From positions 1 through 16,499 of the forward strand of contig JACRFR010000014.1 in assembly GCA_016212635.1 (NCBI GenBank): DNA of 16,499 nt, in the 5' to 3' direction. Below are positions 5,361-12,498 of this stretch, one piece after another; position 1 is the first letter of the stretch; the number at the start of each line of letters is the position of its first letter. A program made the translations under genes and the position numbers. This stretch comes from Candidatus Liptonbacteria bacterium. Lineage in GTDB: Bacteria; Patescibacteriota; Minisyncoccia; UBA6257; 2-01-FULL-56-20. Below the pieces are notes generated by a model. The model was not told the DNA's origin. It made no database searches and was given only the letters and a program-made list of their open reading frames with translations.

Positions 5361-5420
5361 ATAACGCATGCGAATGGGGTGCACCGAATGTAAATACGTT
5401 TGACCAATCCGCACGAAATG

Positions 5421-5501
5421 ATTATTCGCGTTATTTGCCTAGATTTGCCTGCCCGAATGACTGAAGTCATTCAGTCGGGCGGGCGATATTTGCGATTACT
5501 C
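5421..5501. repeat. Intergenic repeat copy A, interrupted by a palindromic insertion
   Basis: ATTATTCGCGTTATTTGCCT plus AGATTTGC (5421-5448) and GATATTTGCGATTACTC (5485-5501) are identical to the uninterrupted sequence at 7689-7733. Between them 36 nt (5449-5484) have been inserted. Copy A ends 51 nt before the DUF4012 start codon; copy B ends 1 nt before the EF4 start codon. Confidence 0.85.
5449..5484. mobile_element. 36-nt palindromic insertion within a repeat
   Basis: It is absent from the otherwise identical copy at 7689-7733, so its borders are exact. It folds as GCCCGA...TCGGGC outside and ATGACT-GA-AGTCAT inside, with TCAG bulged on one side. It is small, palindromic and non-coding. 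Confidence 0.75.
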
Positions 5502-5552
5502 CACCGGGTTTCCCTTTGGCCGTCCGGTAGGTTAAGATAGGGGCAACTCCTC

Positions 5553-7628
5553 ATGTCGATCCGAGTGCCGCGCAAGAACATTTCCGACCGAGTGTCGGAT
5601 ATTCGTGCCAACGAGAATGGCGCGGTTGGCATCACGCCGGAGAATCCCGGAGCCGCTCCCGCCCCCAATCCCGGGGCCAGCCCCAATCCGTTTTTGACTT
5701 CGGCCGCCATCGAGCCCCGCTTGAGTCGAACTGCTTCGCCCGCCAAGCATCCGCTGGCTCGAACCATTCGAATTGGCGTAGCCGCCGCGCTGCTTTTCGC
5801 CCTGTTCGGCCTGGGAGTATACATCGTGGGGTGGTACCGCAGCCAGACGCACCTTTTGAACGCTGCTCGTTCCGGCGCGCACAATCTCCAGGCCTTGAGC
5901 GACCGCTTGTCCCTTCGAGAGAAGGACGGTACCGGTCAGTTGCCCGCCGCCCCCGAGAAGGATCTCGCCTGGGGAGATTTTGTGTCCTTGTTCCGGATGA
6001 GCTCCGACGCTTTTAAAACTTTCGGTTCGCTGGCCAGCCTGGCCGGGGAGTTGAGCGGCGAGATGGATTACCTGACCCGGAACGCGGCAAATTTTATATT
6101 TGACCATCGGGGCGCAGAACTCTTGACCCACGTGGCCCGGGTGCGGGACATCCTTCAAGAGATGCGGAACCAAAGCGACCGGCTGTCCCCGCTGATCAAT
6201 AATCCCAGCGGGGTCTTTCCGTTCGGTCCCGAAGAGTATATTTCCCTGCGCCTGGAATTGGACCAATTCAGTCGTTTTGTCGGGACCTTGTACGATTGGC
6301 TCAAGCCCCCGCGCCGGGTGGCGGTATTCTTGCAGAATTCTTCCGAACTCCGTCCCACCGGCGGTTTCTGGGGTAGTTATGCCGAACTGGACATCCAAAA
6401 TGCCGAGCTGCGCAATCTGGCCGTGCGCGACATCAACGAAGTGGATCGGGGCTATACCGATAATGTGGTTCCTCCTTTGCCGCTCCAGGTGCTGGGCAAG
6501 CGTTGGCGCATTGCCGATGCGAACTGGTTCTTCCGGTTTGCCGATTCCGCATCTGCCGCTTTGGATCGCATGGAGCATTCCAGTATCTACCGTAACAGCA
6601 AGACCAGCTTCGACGGCGCGATGGCGATCTCGCCCCGGGTGGTTGCGGATATATTGTCCCTGATCGGGCCGATCCAGCTGCCTGCCGCGAAAGTGACCAT
6701 TGACCATACTAACTTCTTACGAGAGATCCAGCGCGAGGTTCAGTCGGAGCGGGTCGAACGGAATCCCTACCCCAAGCAAGTATTAGGCGAGCTGGCGCCG
6801 GTAGTTCTGGATCGATTGCGCGAATTATCCTCCGAGGAGCAAAAGCAACTGGCGGCCGCCGCTAAGCGGTGGATCGAAAACAAGGATATCATGTTGTACC
6901 TCCGAAATTCGGAGATCCAACAATTGGCCGACCTGCTGGGCCTTTCCGGCGACTTGGCCGAGCTACCCCGAGAGGGCAATGTGGATTATCTGGCAGTGGT
7001 GGCGAGTACTCTTCAGGGCGGGAAGACGGATCTGGTCATCAACCAGACGGTGACCTTTCTAAGTCAGCTTAATGAGGATGGTACCATCGCCGATCGGGTA
7101 GAGATTAGCCGTGACCACCGTCCCAAGAACAGTGATCCGTGGTGGTATAAAGCGGAGAACAATGCCTACTTTAAAATATACACCCCGCCCGAAGTCGAGC
7201 TGCAAGGCGCCCAGGGCATGTGGGATCGCCGGCTGACTCGCAAGTCGGATGCCTCCGAGCCCGGCTACCTGGCGGACCCGCTAGTAACCCAGAGCGAAGC
7301 CGGCCTTAAGGATTTTCTGACCTTCCCGGGCGTGGTTAGTTTCCCCGAGGCCGACCGCAATGTCTTCGGGGTTTGGAATCGGGTATCACCCGGCGAACGC
7401 AGCACTTTCGGACTGGACTACCGGTTGCGTTCCTATCTGCCTCCGGCGGATGGCCGCGTGTATCAGCTTGTCTTCGATCGGCAATCCGCGGCCCGGAGCA
7501 AGTACCGATTCGAAATATCTACGCCGATCGGCTATCGTTGGAAAGAGAACGGTTTGCCAGTTTTCGAGTTCGAGACGGATGATCCACCGGCGCGCCTGGT
7601 CTTCGCGCTGACGCTGGAAAAGATATAG
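5553..7628 (+). CDS. DUF4012 single-pass membrane protein
   Basis: A 691-residue protein with the DUF4012 domain, a family of unknown function frequent in Patescibacteria and actinobacteria (general knowledge). Residues 1-70 form a Pro/Ala-rich, probably cytoplasmic tail. One membrane helix (about 74-94, RIGVAAALLFALFGLGVYIV) anchors a large extracytoplasmic region. The family signature FLQNSSELRPTGGFWGSYAE lies near residues 259-278 and is followed by DANWFFRFADSA (about 325-336). The C-terminal third is beta-rich. The ATG at 5553 has no convincing Shine-Dalgarno sequence or promoter hexamers. It is divergent from the glycosyltransferase gene across a repeat-filled gap, and an envelope or surface-polymer role is a guess from context. 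Confidence 0.88.
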   Translation: MSIRVPRKNISDRVSDIRANENGAVGITPENPGAAPAPNPGASPNPFLTSAAIEPRLSRTASPAKHPLARTIRIGVAAALLFALFGLGVYIVGWYRSQTHLLNAARSGAHNLQALSDRLSLREKDGTGQLPAAPEKDLAWGDFVSLFRMSSDAFKTFGSLASLAGELSGEMDYLTRNAANFIFDHRGAELLTHVARVRDILQEMRNQSDRLSPLINNPSGVFPFGPEEYISLRLELDQFSRFVGTLYDWLKPPRRVAVFLQNSSELRPTGGFWGSYAELDIQNAELRNLAVRDINEVDRGYTDNVVPPLPLQVLGKRWRIADANWFFRFADSASAALDRMEHSSIYRNSKTSFDGAMAISPRVVADILSLIGPIQLPAAKVTIDHTNFLREIQREVQSERVERNPYPKQVLGELAPVVLDRLRELSSEEQKQLAAAAKRWIENKDIMLYLRNSEIQQLADLLGLSGDLAELPREGNVDYLAVVASTLQGGKTDLVINQTVTFLSQLNEDGTIADRVEISRDHRPKNSDPWWYKAENNAYFKIYTPPEVELQGAQGMWDRRLTRKSDASEPGYLADPLVTQSEAGLKDFLTFPGVVSFPEADRNVFGVWNRVSPGERSTFGLDYRLRSYLPPADGRVYQLVFDRQSAARSKYRFEISTPIGYRWKENGLPVFEFETDDPPARLVFALTLEKI

Positions 7629-7734
7629 AAGCGAATCAACGCGAAGACTGAACGCGAATCATTGCGAAAGCATATTGGACCCGCCAGAATTATTCGCGTT
7701 ATTTGCCTAGATTTGCGATATTTGCGATTACTCT
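7629..7734. repeat. Intergenic repeats including copy B of the 5421 family
   Basis: The gap between DUF4012 and lepA is filled by CGCGAATCAACGCGAAG-like pieces and by repeat copy B (7689-7733). Copy B is identical to copy A but lacks the 36-nt insertion. It ends 1 nt before the lepA start codon, so any translation signal for lepA is made of repeat sequence. Confidence 0.75.
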
Positions 7735-9573
7735 ATGAACATTCGTAACTTTGTCATCATCGCTCACGTGGATCACGGCAAGAGCACACTGGCGGATCGG
7801 TTGCTGGAGATCACGGGTACGGTGGAGGCGCGGCGGATGAAGCCGCAGTACTTGGATCAGTTAGAGCTGGAACGGGAACGGGGGATCACCATCAAGATGG
7901 CGCCTGTCCGGATGGAATACCATCCATCAACGAATAGCGAATTAAACCCGAATTTGCGAATTCGAAAATTCGAAACCGATTCGTTATTCGCTGATGATTG
8001 TGTACTCAACCTAATAGACACACCGGGGCATAGCGACTTCTCTTACGAGGTTTCCCGGGCGCTTCAAGCCGTGGAGGGAGCCATTCTCTTGGTGGATGCC
8101 AGCCAAGGCATCCAGGCCCAGACCCTGGCGGTTTATCGGCATGCCCAAGCGGCGGGACTCGCGGTCGTCGGAGCGGTGAATAAAGTGGACCTGCCCGGCA
8201 TCAACGTGGATCGGACCGCCCAGGAGCTGGCCGACTTGATCGGGGCCGCCCCGCAGGATATTCACCGGATATCGGGTAAAACCGGCGCGGGCGTGCCGGA
8301 ACTTTTAGATGCGGTGGTTGTGCGCGTACCGCCGCCCCGCACCGGAGCAAACTCGGTACGGGGTTTATCCGCTCTGGTTTTTGATTCCCAATACGACGAC
8401 CATCGGGGTATTCTGGCTTATGTCCGGGTTCTAGGCGGTCAAGTTCGGGCGGGGGATACCATTCGCATGGTCGCGAGCGGCGCCACACTCAAGGTTCGCG
8501 AGGTGGGCTGTTTCGCTCCGGAATTTCGTACGGTCGACGCGCTGGCCGCGGGTGAGATCGGGTATATCGCCACCGGCCTTAAAGAACCCGCGCTGGTTAA
8601 AATTGGCGACACCATTACCCATACTACCGATCGCACCCGTCCCTTGCCTGGTTATCGCGAACCGACGCCAGTGGTATTCGTTGCTTTTTATCCCGATGGC
8701 GGTACTAAGTTCGAGGATCTGAAACGGGCCCTAGACCGGTTGCACCTAAACGACCCGGCGCTCCGTTTCGAACCGGACGCGAATGAAGCTCTGGGCCGGG
8801 GGCTCAAGGTGGGCTTTCTGGGCCAGCTCCATTTTGAGATCACCAGCGAAAGATTGACCCGGGAGTTCGGGCTGACCTTTCTGACCAGTTTCCCGTCCAT
8901 TGCCTACCGGCTCCGGATCGGCGGGCAAGATCGCGTGGTCGCTTCCGCCGCCGACTGGCCGGCGACCGCGCGCATCGACGCGGTTCACCAACCCATGATA
9001 CGCATAGAAATATTGACCCCCTCGCAATACCTAAACGACGTTCTCGCGGTGGCCCAGGCCTTTGATCTCGCGGTTGCGGATGTGGCCAATTTCGGCGAGA
9101 GCCTGCGGCTTCAAGGACAAATGCCGCTCGCGGAGCTGATCCGCGATTTCGACGATCGGCTGAAATCCGCGTCCTCCGGATTTGCCTCGTTCAGCTATGA
9201 GTTGGCCGAGGAAGCCGCCGCGCAGGTGGTGTTGCTGGAGATCTTGATCGCCGGGGAAGCACAGCCGGCCTTGACCCGCGTGGTGCCGCGGCGCGACGTG
9301 GAATGGGAAGCGCGCCAAATGGTGGAACGGTTACGCAAGCTCTTGCCGCAACAGCAATTCACCCAGGCCATTCAGGCCCGGGTGGACGGCCGCATCATCG
9401 CTCGGGAAACGATAGCCGCGCTGCGCAAAGATGTAACCGGGTATCTATACGGCGGTGATCGGTCCCGCAAAATGAAACTTTGGAAAAAACAGCAGCGCGG
9501 CAAGGAGAAACTCAAAACTATGGGCCGGGTGTCGGTGCCGGTCGCCGTTTTTCGGGAAGTGCTGAAAAAGTAG
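7735..9573 (+). CDS. lepA: Elongation factor 4 (LepA), GTPase
   Basis: A 612-residue translational GTPase of the LepA/EF4 family, which acts on the ribosome (back-translocation or stalled/initiation complexes). G motifs are clear: AHVDHGKST (10-18), RGITI (49-53), DTPGH (95-99), NKVD (149-152), SGKTG (near 190). The EF4-specific C-terminal domain ends with RKMKLWKKQQRGKEKLK, then MGRVSVP and VFREVLKK, matching the family tail. Length is near the usual 600. Residues about 63-88 (HPSTNSELNPNLRIRKFE onward) have no counterpart in ordinary EF4. They correspond to a 60-bp palindromic insertion, in frame, in the hairpin between the G2 and G3 motifs. No Shine-Dalgarno sequence precedes the ATG. It is followed by an 82-nt gap and then the ftsB-like gene. 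Confidence 0.96.
   Translation: MNIRNFVIIAHVDHGKSTLADRLLEITGTVEARRMKPQYLDQLELERERGITIKMAPVRMEYHPSTNSELNPNLRIRKFETDSLFADDCVLNLIDTPGHSDFSYEVSRALQAVEGAILLVDASQGIQAQTLAVYRHAQAAGLAVVGAVNKVDLPGINVDRTAQELADLIGAAPQDIHRISGKTGAGVPELLDAVVVRVPPPRTGANSVRGLSALVFDSQYDDHRGILAYVRVLGGQVRAGDTIRMVASGATLKVREVGCFAPEFRTVDALAAGEIGYIATGLKEPALVKIGDTITHTTDRTRPLPGYREPTPVVFVAFYPDGGTKFEDLKRALDRLHLNDPALRFEPDANEALGRGLKVGFLGQLHFEITSERLTREFGLTFLTSFPSIAYRLRIGGQDRVVASAADWPATARIDAVHQPMIRIEILTPSQYLNDVLAVAQAFDLAVADVANFGESLRLQGQMPLAELIRDFDDRLKSASSGFASFSYELAEEAAAQVVLLEILIAGEAQPALTRVVPRRDVEWEARQMVERLRKLLPQQQFTQAIQARVDGRIIARETIAALRKDVTGYLYGGDRSRKMKLWKKQQRGKEKLKTMGRVSVPVAVFREVLKK
7931..7990. mobile_element. 60-bp palindromic element inserted in-frame in lepA
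   Basis: Ends CGAATAGCGAAT (7931-7942) and ATTCGTTATTCG (7979-7990) are inverted repeats with 11/12 matches, and the interior AATTTGCGAATTCGAAAATT is also palindromic. The composition (A/T-rich, CGAAT motifs) contrasts with the GC-rich gene. The length is a multiple of three (20 codons) and no stop is introduced. Confidence 0.7.
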
Positions 9574-9655
9574 CATAGAAGTGAGAATTTAGAAGCGAGA
9601 ATTAAGGGCGGGCGGGAGGTTCAATATTAAATCCAATTCCATTATTATCTAAAAC

Positions 9656-9967
9656 ATGCGGTTCTGGCACTACGTCGCATTGGCGGTCATCTTAGGGCTG
9701 ATATCCCTGGTGAGTTCGCAGATCTATGTTTTTTATGTTCGGGAGCAAGCGGCGGCGCGAGATTTCGCTGCGCTGGGAGCCAAGCTGGAAGCGGCCCAGG
9801 CCGAGGAACAAAAATTGCGCAAAGAGCTGGAATATTTGTCCCGGCCGGAAAACCTGGAAAAAGAAATTCGCTCCCGTTTTAATTATCGCAAAGAAGGGGA
9901 AAAATTGATCATTCTGGTGCCCGCGTCCACCAGCTCCCCGGCCAACCCGACCAGTTCTCGCCCATGA
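9656..9967 (+). CDS. FtsB/DivIC-like septum formation protein
   Basis: A 103-residue bitopic protein: membrane helix at about residues 5-27, coiled coil at about 30-72 (EAAQAEEQKLRKELEYL), then the conserved motif RFNYRKEGEKLIILV (74-88) typical of the FtsB/DivIC (septum initiator) family. It ends in a Ser/Pro/Thr-rich tail. Members link the FtsQ/DivIB and FtsL subunits of the divisome. The stop overlaps the next start (ATGA at 9964-9967), so the two genes are translationally coupled. No strong Shine-Dalgarno sequence is seen before the ATG. Assignment rests on architecture and the motif; sequence in this family is weakly conserved. Confidence 0.8.
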   Translation: MRFWHYVALAVILGLISLVSSQIYVFYVREQAAARDFAALGAKLEAAQAEEQKLRKELEYLSRPENLEKEIRSRFNYRKEGEKLIILVPASTSSPANPTSSRP

Positions 9968-10557
9968 AGATGAATAAAAAGCAAAAAATTATTATTGCAG
10001 CGGTTGCTGGCTGTCTGGTCCTGGGGGCATTGCTCCTCTACGCCATCGGTTCCGGGCGGTATCCCATTGCGCTTGTCGGTTGGCAGCCGGTTACCACGCG
10101 CGACTTAGAAATCGGTTTACGGATGGCCAGCGCCTACAGCCGGAAGATAGTATCCGTGACCCAGGCGACAACCACCGCCATTCTGGATCCGTCTTCGCGC
10201 GAGGCGCAGGCGATCGTGCTTGACCAGTTGATCGAAAATAGGATCGTAGCCGAAGAATTGCGTAAGGAGATCGGTTCCGACGCCGCGACCCTGGTTGGGG
10301 CCAAGCTGGCCCGCTATCGCGACGATCCCCAACTGGTCCGTGCGGCTTCCGATATGTTCGCGGCCACACGCGCGGAACTGGAGAAGTACTCGCTCCGGCC
10401 GCAGGCAGAGAGAGATGTTTTAAAGGGCCACTACTTTTTGAAAGGCAAAGATTTCAGTGTTTGGCTCGCGACGGCCCGCCACGAAGCAAAAGTAACCATT
10501 TTGTCCTCGTCTTTCGAGTGGCAGGACGGGAAAGTGTTGGTGAGCGAAGAGCGATGA
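9964..10557 (+). CDS. SurA-N/PpiC-type chaperone-like membrane-anchored protein, no PPIase domain
   Basis: A 197-residue protein with an N-terminal membrane helix (about 8-28) and an outside domain. It resembles the helical N-terminal part of SurA/PrsA-like chaperones: a short strand IALVGWQPVTTRDLEIGL, then the typical EAQAIVLDQLIENRIVAEEL helix, and a late helix FSVWLATARHEAKVTIL. The parvulin catalytic domain that normally sits inside is missing, so a chaperone or scaffold role is more likely than isomerase activity. It is translationally coupled to the FtsB-like gene by a 4-nt overlap. Its last codons (SEER) and stop are in a purine-rich repeat (10542-10558) shared exactly with 3034-3050, so the original C-terminus may have been replaced. 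Moderately sure of the fold, unsure of the role. Confidence 0.6.
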   Translation: MKMNKKQKIIIAAVAGCLVLGALLLYAIGSGRYPIALVGWQPVTTRDLEIGLRMASAYSRKIVSVTQATTTAILDPSSREAQAIVLDQLIENRIVAEELRKEIGSDAATLVGAKLARYRDDPQLVRAASDMFAATRAELEKYSLRPQAERDVLKGHYFLKGKDFSVWLATARHEAKVTILSSSFEWQDGKVLVSEER

Positions 10558-10590
10558 GTAATGAGAGAGGAGAGAGGAGCACCCGATCCG
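10542..10590. repeat. Purine-rich degenerate heptamer array
   Basis: GAGCGAAGAGCGATGAG (10542-10558) is identical to 3034-3050, followed by GAGAGAG-type units. It covers the stop codon of the SurA-like gene. The rest of the gap to tRNA-Gly (10591-10733) holds a hairpin at 10637-10669 and a TAAGCTATA tandem repeat at about 10700-10728, and no gene. Confidence 0.65.
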
Positions 10591-10636
10591 TCCAGCGCAC
10601 ACAGTTCGACGACCGTCCAACCGTGTACATGTGAGG

Positions 10637-10669
10637 GTATTCGAGGTCGGGCCGGTCGGGCCTCGATAC
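10637..10669. repeat. Short hairpin of the GGTCGGGCC family
   Basis: GTAT-T-CGAGG pairs with CCTCG-ATAC with one bulged T, enclosing TCGGGCCGGTCGGGC. It shares ATTCGAGGTCGGGCC with 16260-16274. Confidence 0.6.
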
Positions 10670-10733
10670 ATCCGTGTTTGCCGGTATTCGCCGTTTGCGA
10701 TAAGCTATATGCCATAAGCTATAAGCTAAAATC

Positions 10734-10804
10734 GCGGGTATGGTTCAGTGGTAGAACGCGACCTGCCCAAGGTTGAGACACGGGTTCAATTCCCGTTACC
10801 CGCT
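10734..10804 (+). tRNA. tRNA-Gly(CCC) with unusual G33
   Basis: A complete 71-nt cloverleaf. The acceptor is GCGGGTA/TACCCGC, the D-arm GTTC/GAAC with loop AGTGGTA, the anticodon stem CGACC/GGTTG, the T-stem ACGGG/CCCGT with loop TTCAATT, and discriminator T10804 (U73, as in many bacterial glycine tRNAs). The anticodon loop is TGCCCAA, giving anticodon CCC at 10766-10768 with G in place of the nearly universal U33. A one-base-shifted loop CTGCCCA would give U33 and anticodon GCC, also glycine, but its stem pairs badly. CCA is not encoded. Confidence 0.92.
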
Positions 10805-10851
10805 CACAAGTTTGCGTTTTTCGTAGATCTGGTTTTGTCCCGAATATGTCA

Positions 10852-10877
10852 TTCTAGTGTTTTGCAAAACACTAGAA
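10852..10877. terminator. 26-bp perfect palindrome between converging tRNA-Gly and ABC permease
   Basis: TTCTAGTGTTTTG (10852-10864) and CAAAACACTAGAA (10865-10877) are exact reverse complements with no spacer. It sits between the 3' ends of tRNA-Gly (plus) and the permease gene (minus). A bidirectional terminator is possible, but no U-tract follows on either strand; it may instead be one more palindromic repeat. Confidence 0.45.
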
Positions 10878-10897
10878 CATCATTGGGAATGTTAACT

Positions 10898-11671
10898 CTA
10901 CTCTTTCTTCTTGAACAAACTTAAACCGAACAAAACCGAGGCTACGACCACGATCGTGGGGCCTAAGGCCAAGTGATAAACGGCGGACAGGAAAAATCCT
11001 AGGCCTACGGAAATCATCCCGGCCAGGGCGGAAACAATCAAAAAATTTCCGAGGGTGTGAGTCAACTGTCGCCCAACGGCGGCTGGCACGATGATGAGTG
11101 CGCCGACCAGGATCGCCCCCAAGAATTGCAGGCCGAGGAGAATGGTCAAAGAGAAGACCAGGAAGTAAATAAGGTTGACCCGGTCCACCCGAACGCCCGA
11201 GGAGTGGGCCAACTCCGGAGAAAACAAGCCGAGTAGCAAGTGACCGCGCAGGCGGTACATGATAATGAGCGCGAGGCCGATAGCCAGAAGCCCCAAGATG
11301 AGGCCCGAGAGGGTTACCGTGCTGAAACCGCCGAACAGGGCGTCGATCAGTTCTTCCTGGGTCTGGAGCAGGAGCGCGCCTAAAGCCAGCGCGGCGGCAA
11401 AGACCACGCCGATCGCGCTGTCGCTCATGACCGTGGTGCGCCGCTCGATCTGCCAGATCAAGAGAGAGCCCAAGAGCAGGGCCGCCGCCCCGCCCCACAA
11501 AGGATGAACCCGGAAGAGCACCGCAATGGCCAAGCCCGGTAAGGCCACGTGGGACATTACGTCGCCCGCCAAGGACATCCGTTTCATCAAGGCGAAACTG
11601 CCGACCACTCCAGCCAAACCGGCAGTCGTAAGAGCTAGAAGTAGGGGATAGATTTCAAAAGTGTATAACAT
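10898..11671 (-). CDS. Metal ABC transporter permease (ABC-3/ZnuB family)
   Basis: A 257-residue, all-helical permease of the ABC-3 family that imports Zn2+ or Mn2+/Fe2+ with a partner ATPase and binding protein. Family features seen in order: an N-terminal helix pair, the coupling segment MKRMSLAGDVMSHVALPGLA (near 28-47), SDSAIGVVFAAALALG, FSPELAHSSGVRVDRVN, and LGAILVGALIIVPAAVGR. About eight or nine hydrophobic helices. Length is standard. It starts 24 nt after the ATPase gene, so the two form one transcription unit. No metal-binding lipoprotein gene is present in the window; it may lie elsewhere or be lacking. The metal cannot be assigned from the permease alone. Confidence 0.9.
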   Translation of the reverse strand: MLYTFEIYPLLLALTTAGLAGVVGSFALMKRMSLAGDVMSHVALPGLAIAVLFRVHPLWGGAAALLLGSLLIWQIERRTTVMSDSAIGVVFAAALALGALLLQTQEELIDALFGGFSTVTLSGLILGLLAIGLALIIMYRLRGHLLLGLFSPELAHSSGVRVDRVNLIYFLVFSLTILLGLQFLGAILVGALIIVPAAVGRQLTHTLGNFLIVSALAGMISVGLGFFLSAVYHLALGPTIVVVASVLFGLSLFKKKE

Positions 11672-11695
11672 ATCGGAGATAGAGCGATGGGAACT

Positions 11696-12400
11696 TCAGT
11701 GATCTTCCGCGTGCTGATGCTCGTAGGGGCGCATGGGAGAGTTGTACAGTCGGTTCAGGGTCTCGGTGGTCAGGACTTCTCGAGGGACGCCCCAACAAAC
11801 TCTCTCGCGGTTCAGGCACAAAACCTGGTCGGCATATTGGTAGACAAAAGACATATCGTGGGAGACCAAGATGGTGGTTAGGCGGCGCTCCTCGGACAGA
11901 CGATGCAGCAGCTCGTATATTTGCTCCTCGCCGCGAACATCCACCGAAGCCGTGGGTTCGTCGAGAAGCAGGACAGAAGGGTTGCCGAGGAGCGCCAGAG
12001 CAACCAATCCTCTTTGAAACTGGCCGCCGGACAAGTGACCGACCGGCGTGGTCAGTATCTTGTCGCTTAAACTGACCGATCTGACCGCTCGGGATATTTC
12101 TTCCCCGGACCAGCTGTTAACTTCCGCTTTAGCCGAAAGCAGGTTGCGGAAAGTTACCGGCAGGTGGCGGTCGGCGTCAATTTTCTGGGGCACGTAGCCA
12201 AGGTTCACGTCTCCCGCCCATTGAATTCGGCCAGTGTAGGGTACCATCCGGAGCAAGGCGCGCAGCAGAACCGTCTTGCCGGAACCATTGGGCCCGATGA
12301 TGGCTAAAGTTTCTCCGGGTTCCAGTTCGAAACTGACCCCGTCCAAGGCCACTCGGTCTTCAAAGGTCACCTTGAGGTTTTGGACCGAAAGAATAGACAT
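11696..12400 (-). CDS. Metal ABC transporter ATP-binding protein (ZnuC family)
   Basis: A 234-residue ABC ATPase that powers the adjacent permease. Walker A GPNGSGKT (36-43), Q-loop PQK (71-73), signature LSGGQ (123-127), Walker B LLLDEP (144-149) and switch His181 (SHD) are all intact. A His-containing C-terminus (PYEHQHAEDH) is common in zinc-type ATPases and hints at, but does not prove, zinc. The frame stays open 17 codons upstream. I chose the ATG at 12400 because MSILSVQNLKVTF is the normal family start and a promoter ends 6 nt before it. Confidence 0.92.
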   Translation of the reverse strand: MSILSVQNLKVTFEDRVALDGVSFELEPGETLAIIGPNGSGKTVLLRALLRMVPYTGRIQWAGDVNLGYVPQKIDADRHLPVTFRNLLSAKAEVNSWSGEEISRAVRSVSLSDKILTTPVGHLSGGQFQRGLVALALLGNPSVLLLDEPTASVDVRGEEQIYELLHRLSEERRLTTILVSHDMSFVYQYADQVLCLNRERVCWGVPREVLTTETLNRLYNSPMRPYEHQHAEDH

Positions 12401-12406
12401 ATATTC

Positions 12407-12435
12407 AGTATCAAGCATCACGGGACAAGTATCAA
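12407..12435 (-). promoter_or_regulatory. Possible promoter of the ABC transporter operon
   Basis: Minus strand: -35 TTGATA (12435-12430), 17-bp spacer, -10 GATACT (12412-12407), ending 6 nt before the ATG. The word CTTGATACT occurs twice, 22 bp apart, across these hexamers. That could be an operator or simply a repeat. Confidence 0.35.
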
Positions 12436-12498
12436 GGATATATTTCCCCATTTCTGCCCCTCTATCTTCTAACTTCTAAATTCTATATTCTATTCTCA

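Noticed and set aside
5325..5414. Earlier start for the glycosyltransferase at 5414
   Set aside because: A perfect TATAAT lies between that codon and the ATG at 5324, and the extra 30 residues do not look like a membrane-protein start.
5532..6707. 391-codon minus-strand frame opposite DUF4012
   Set aside because: It lies wholly across the DUF4012 gene, which has a recognisable domain; the minus frame has no family features.
10872..11498. 208-codon open frame antiparallel-frame to the ABC permease
   Set aside because: It is an alternative frame of the clear ABC-3 permease gene, rich in Arg/Gly/Pro as expected of GC-rich shadow frames.
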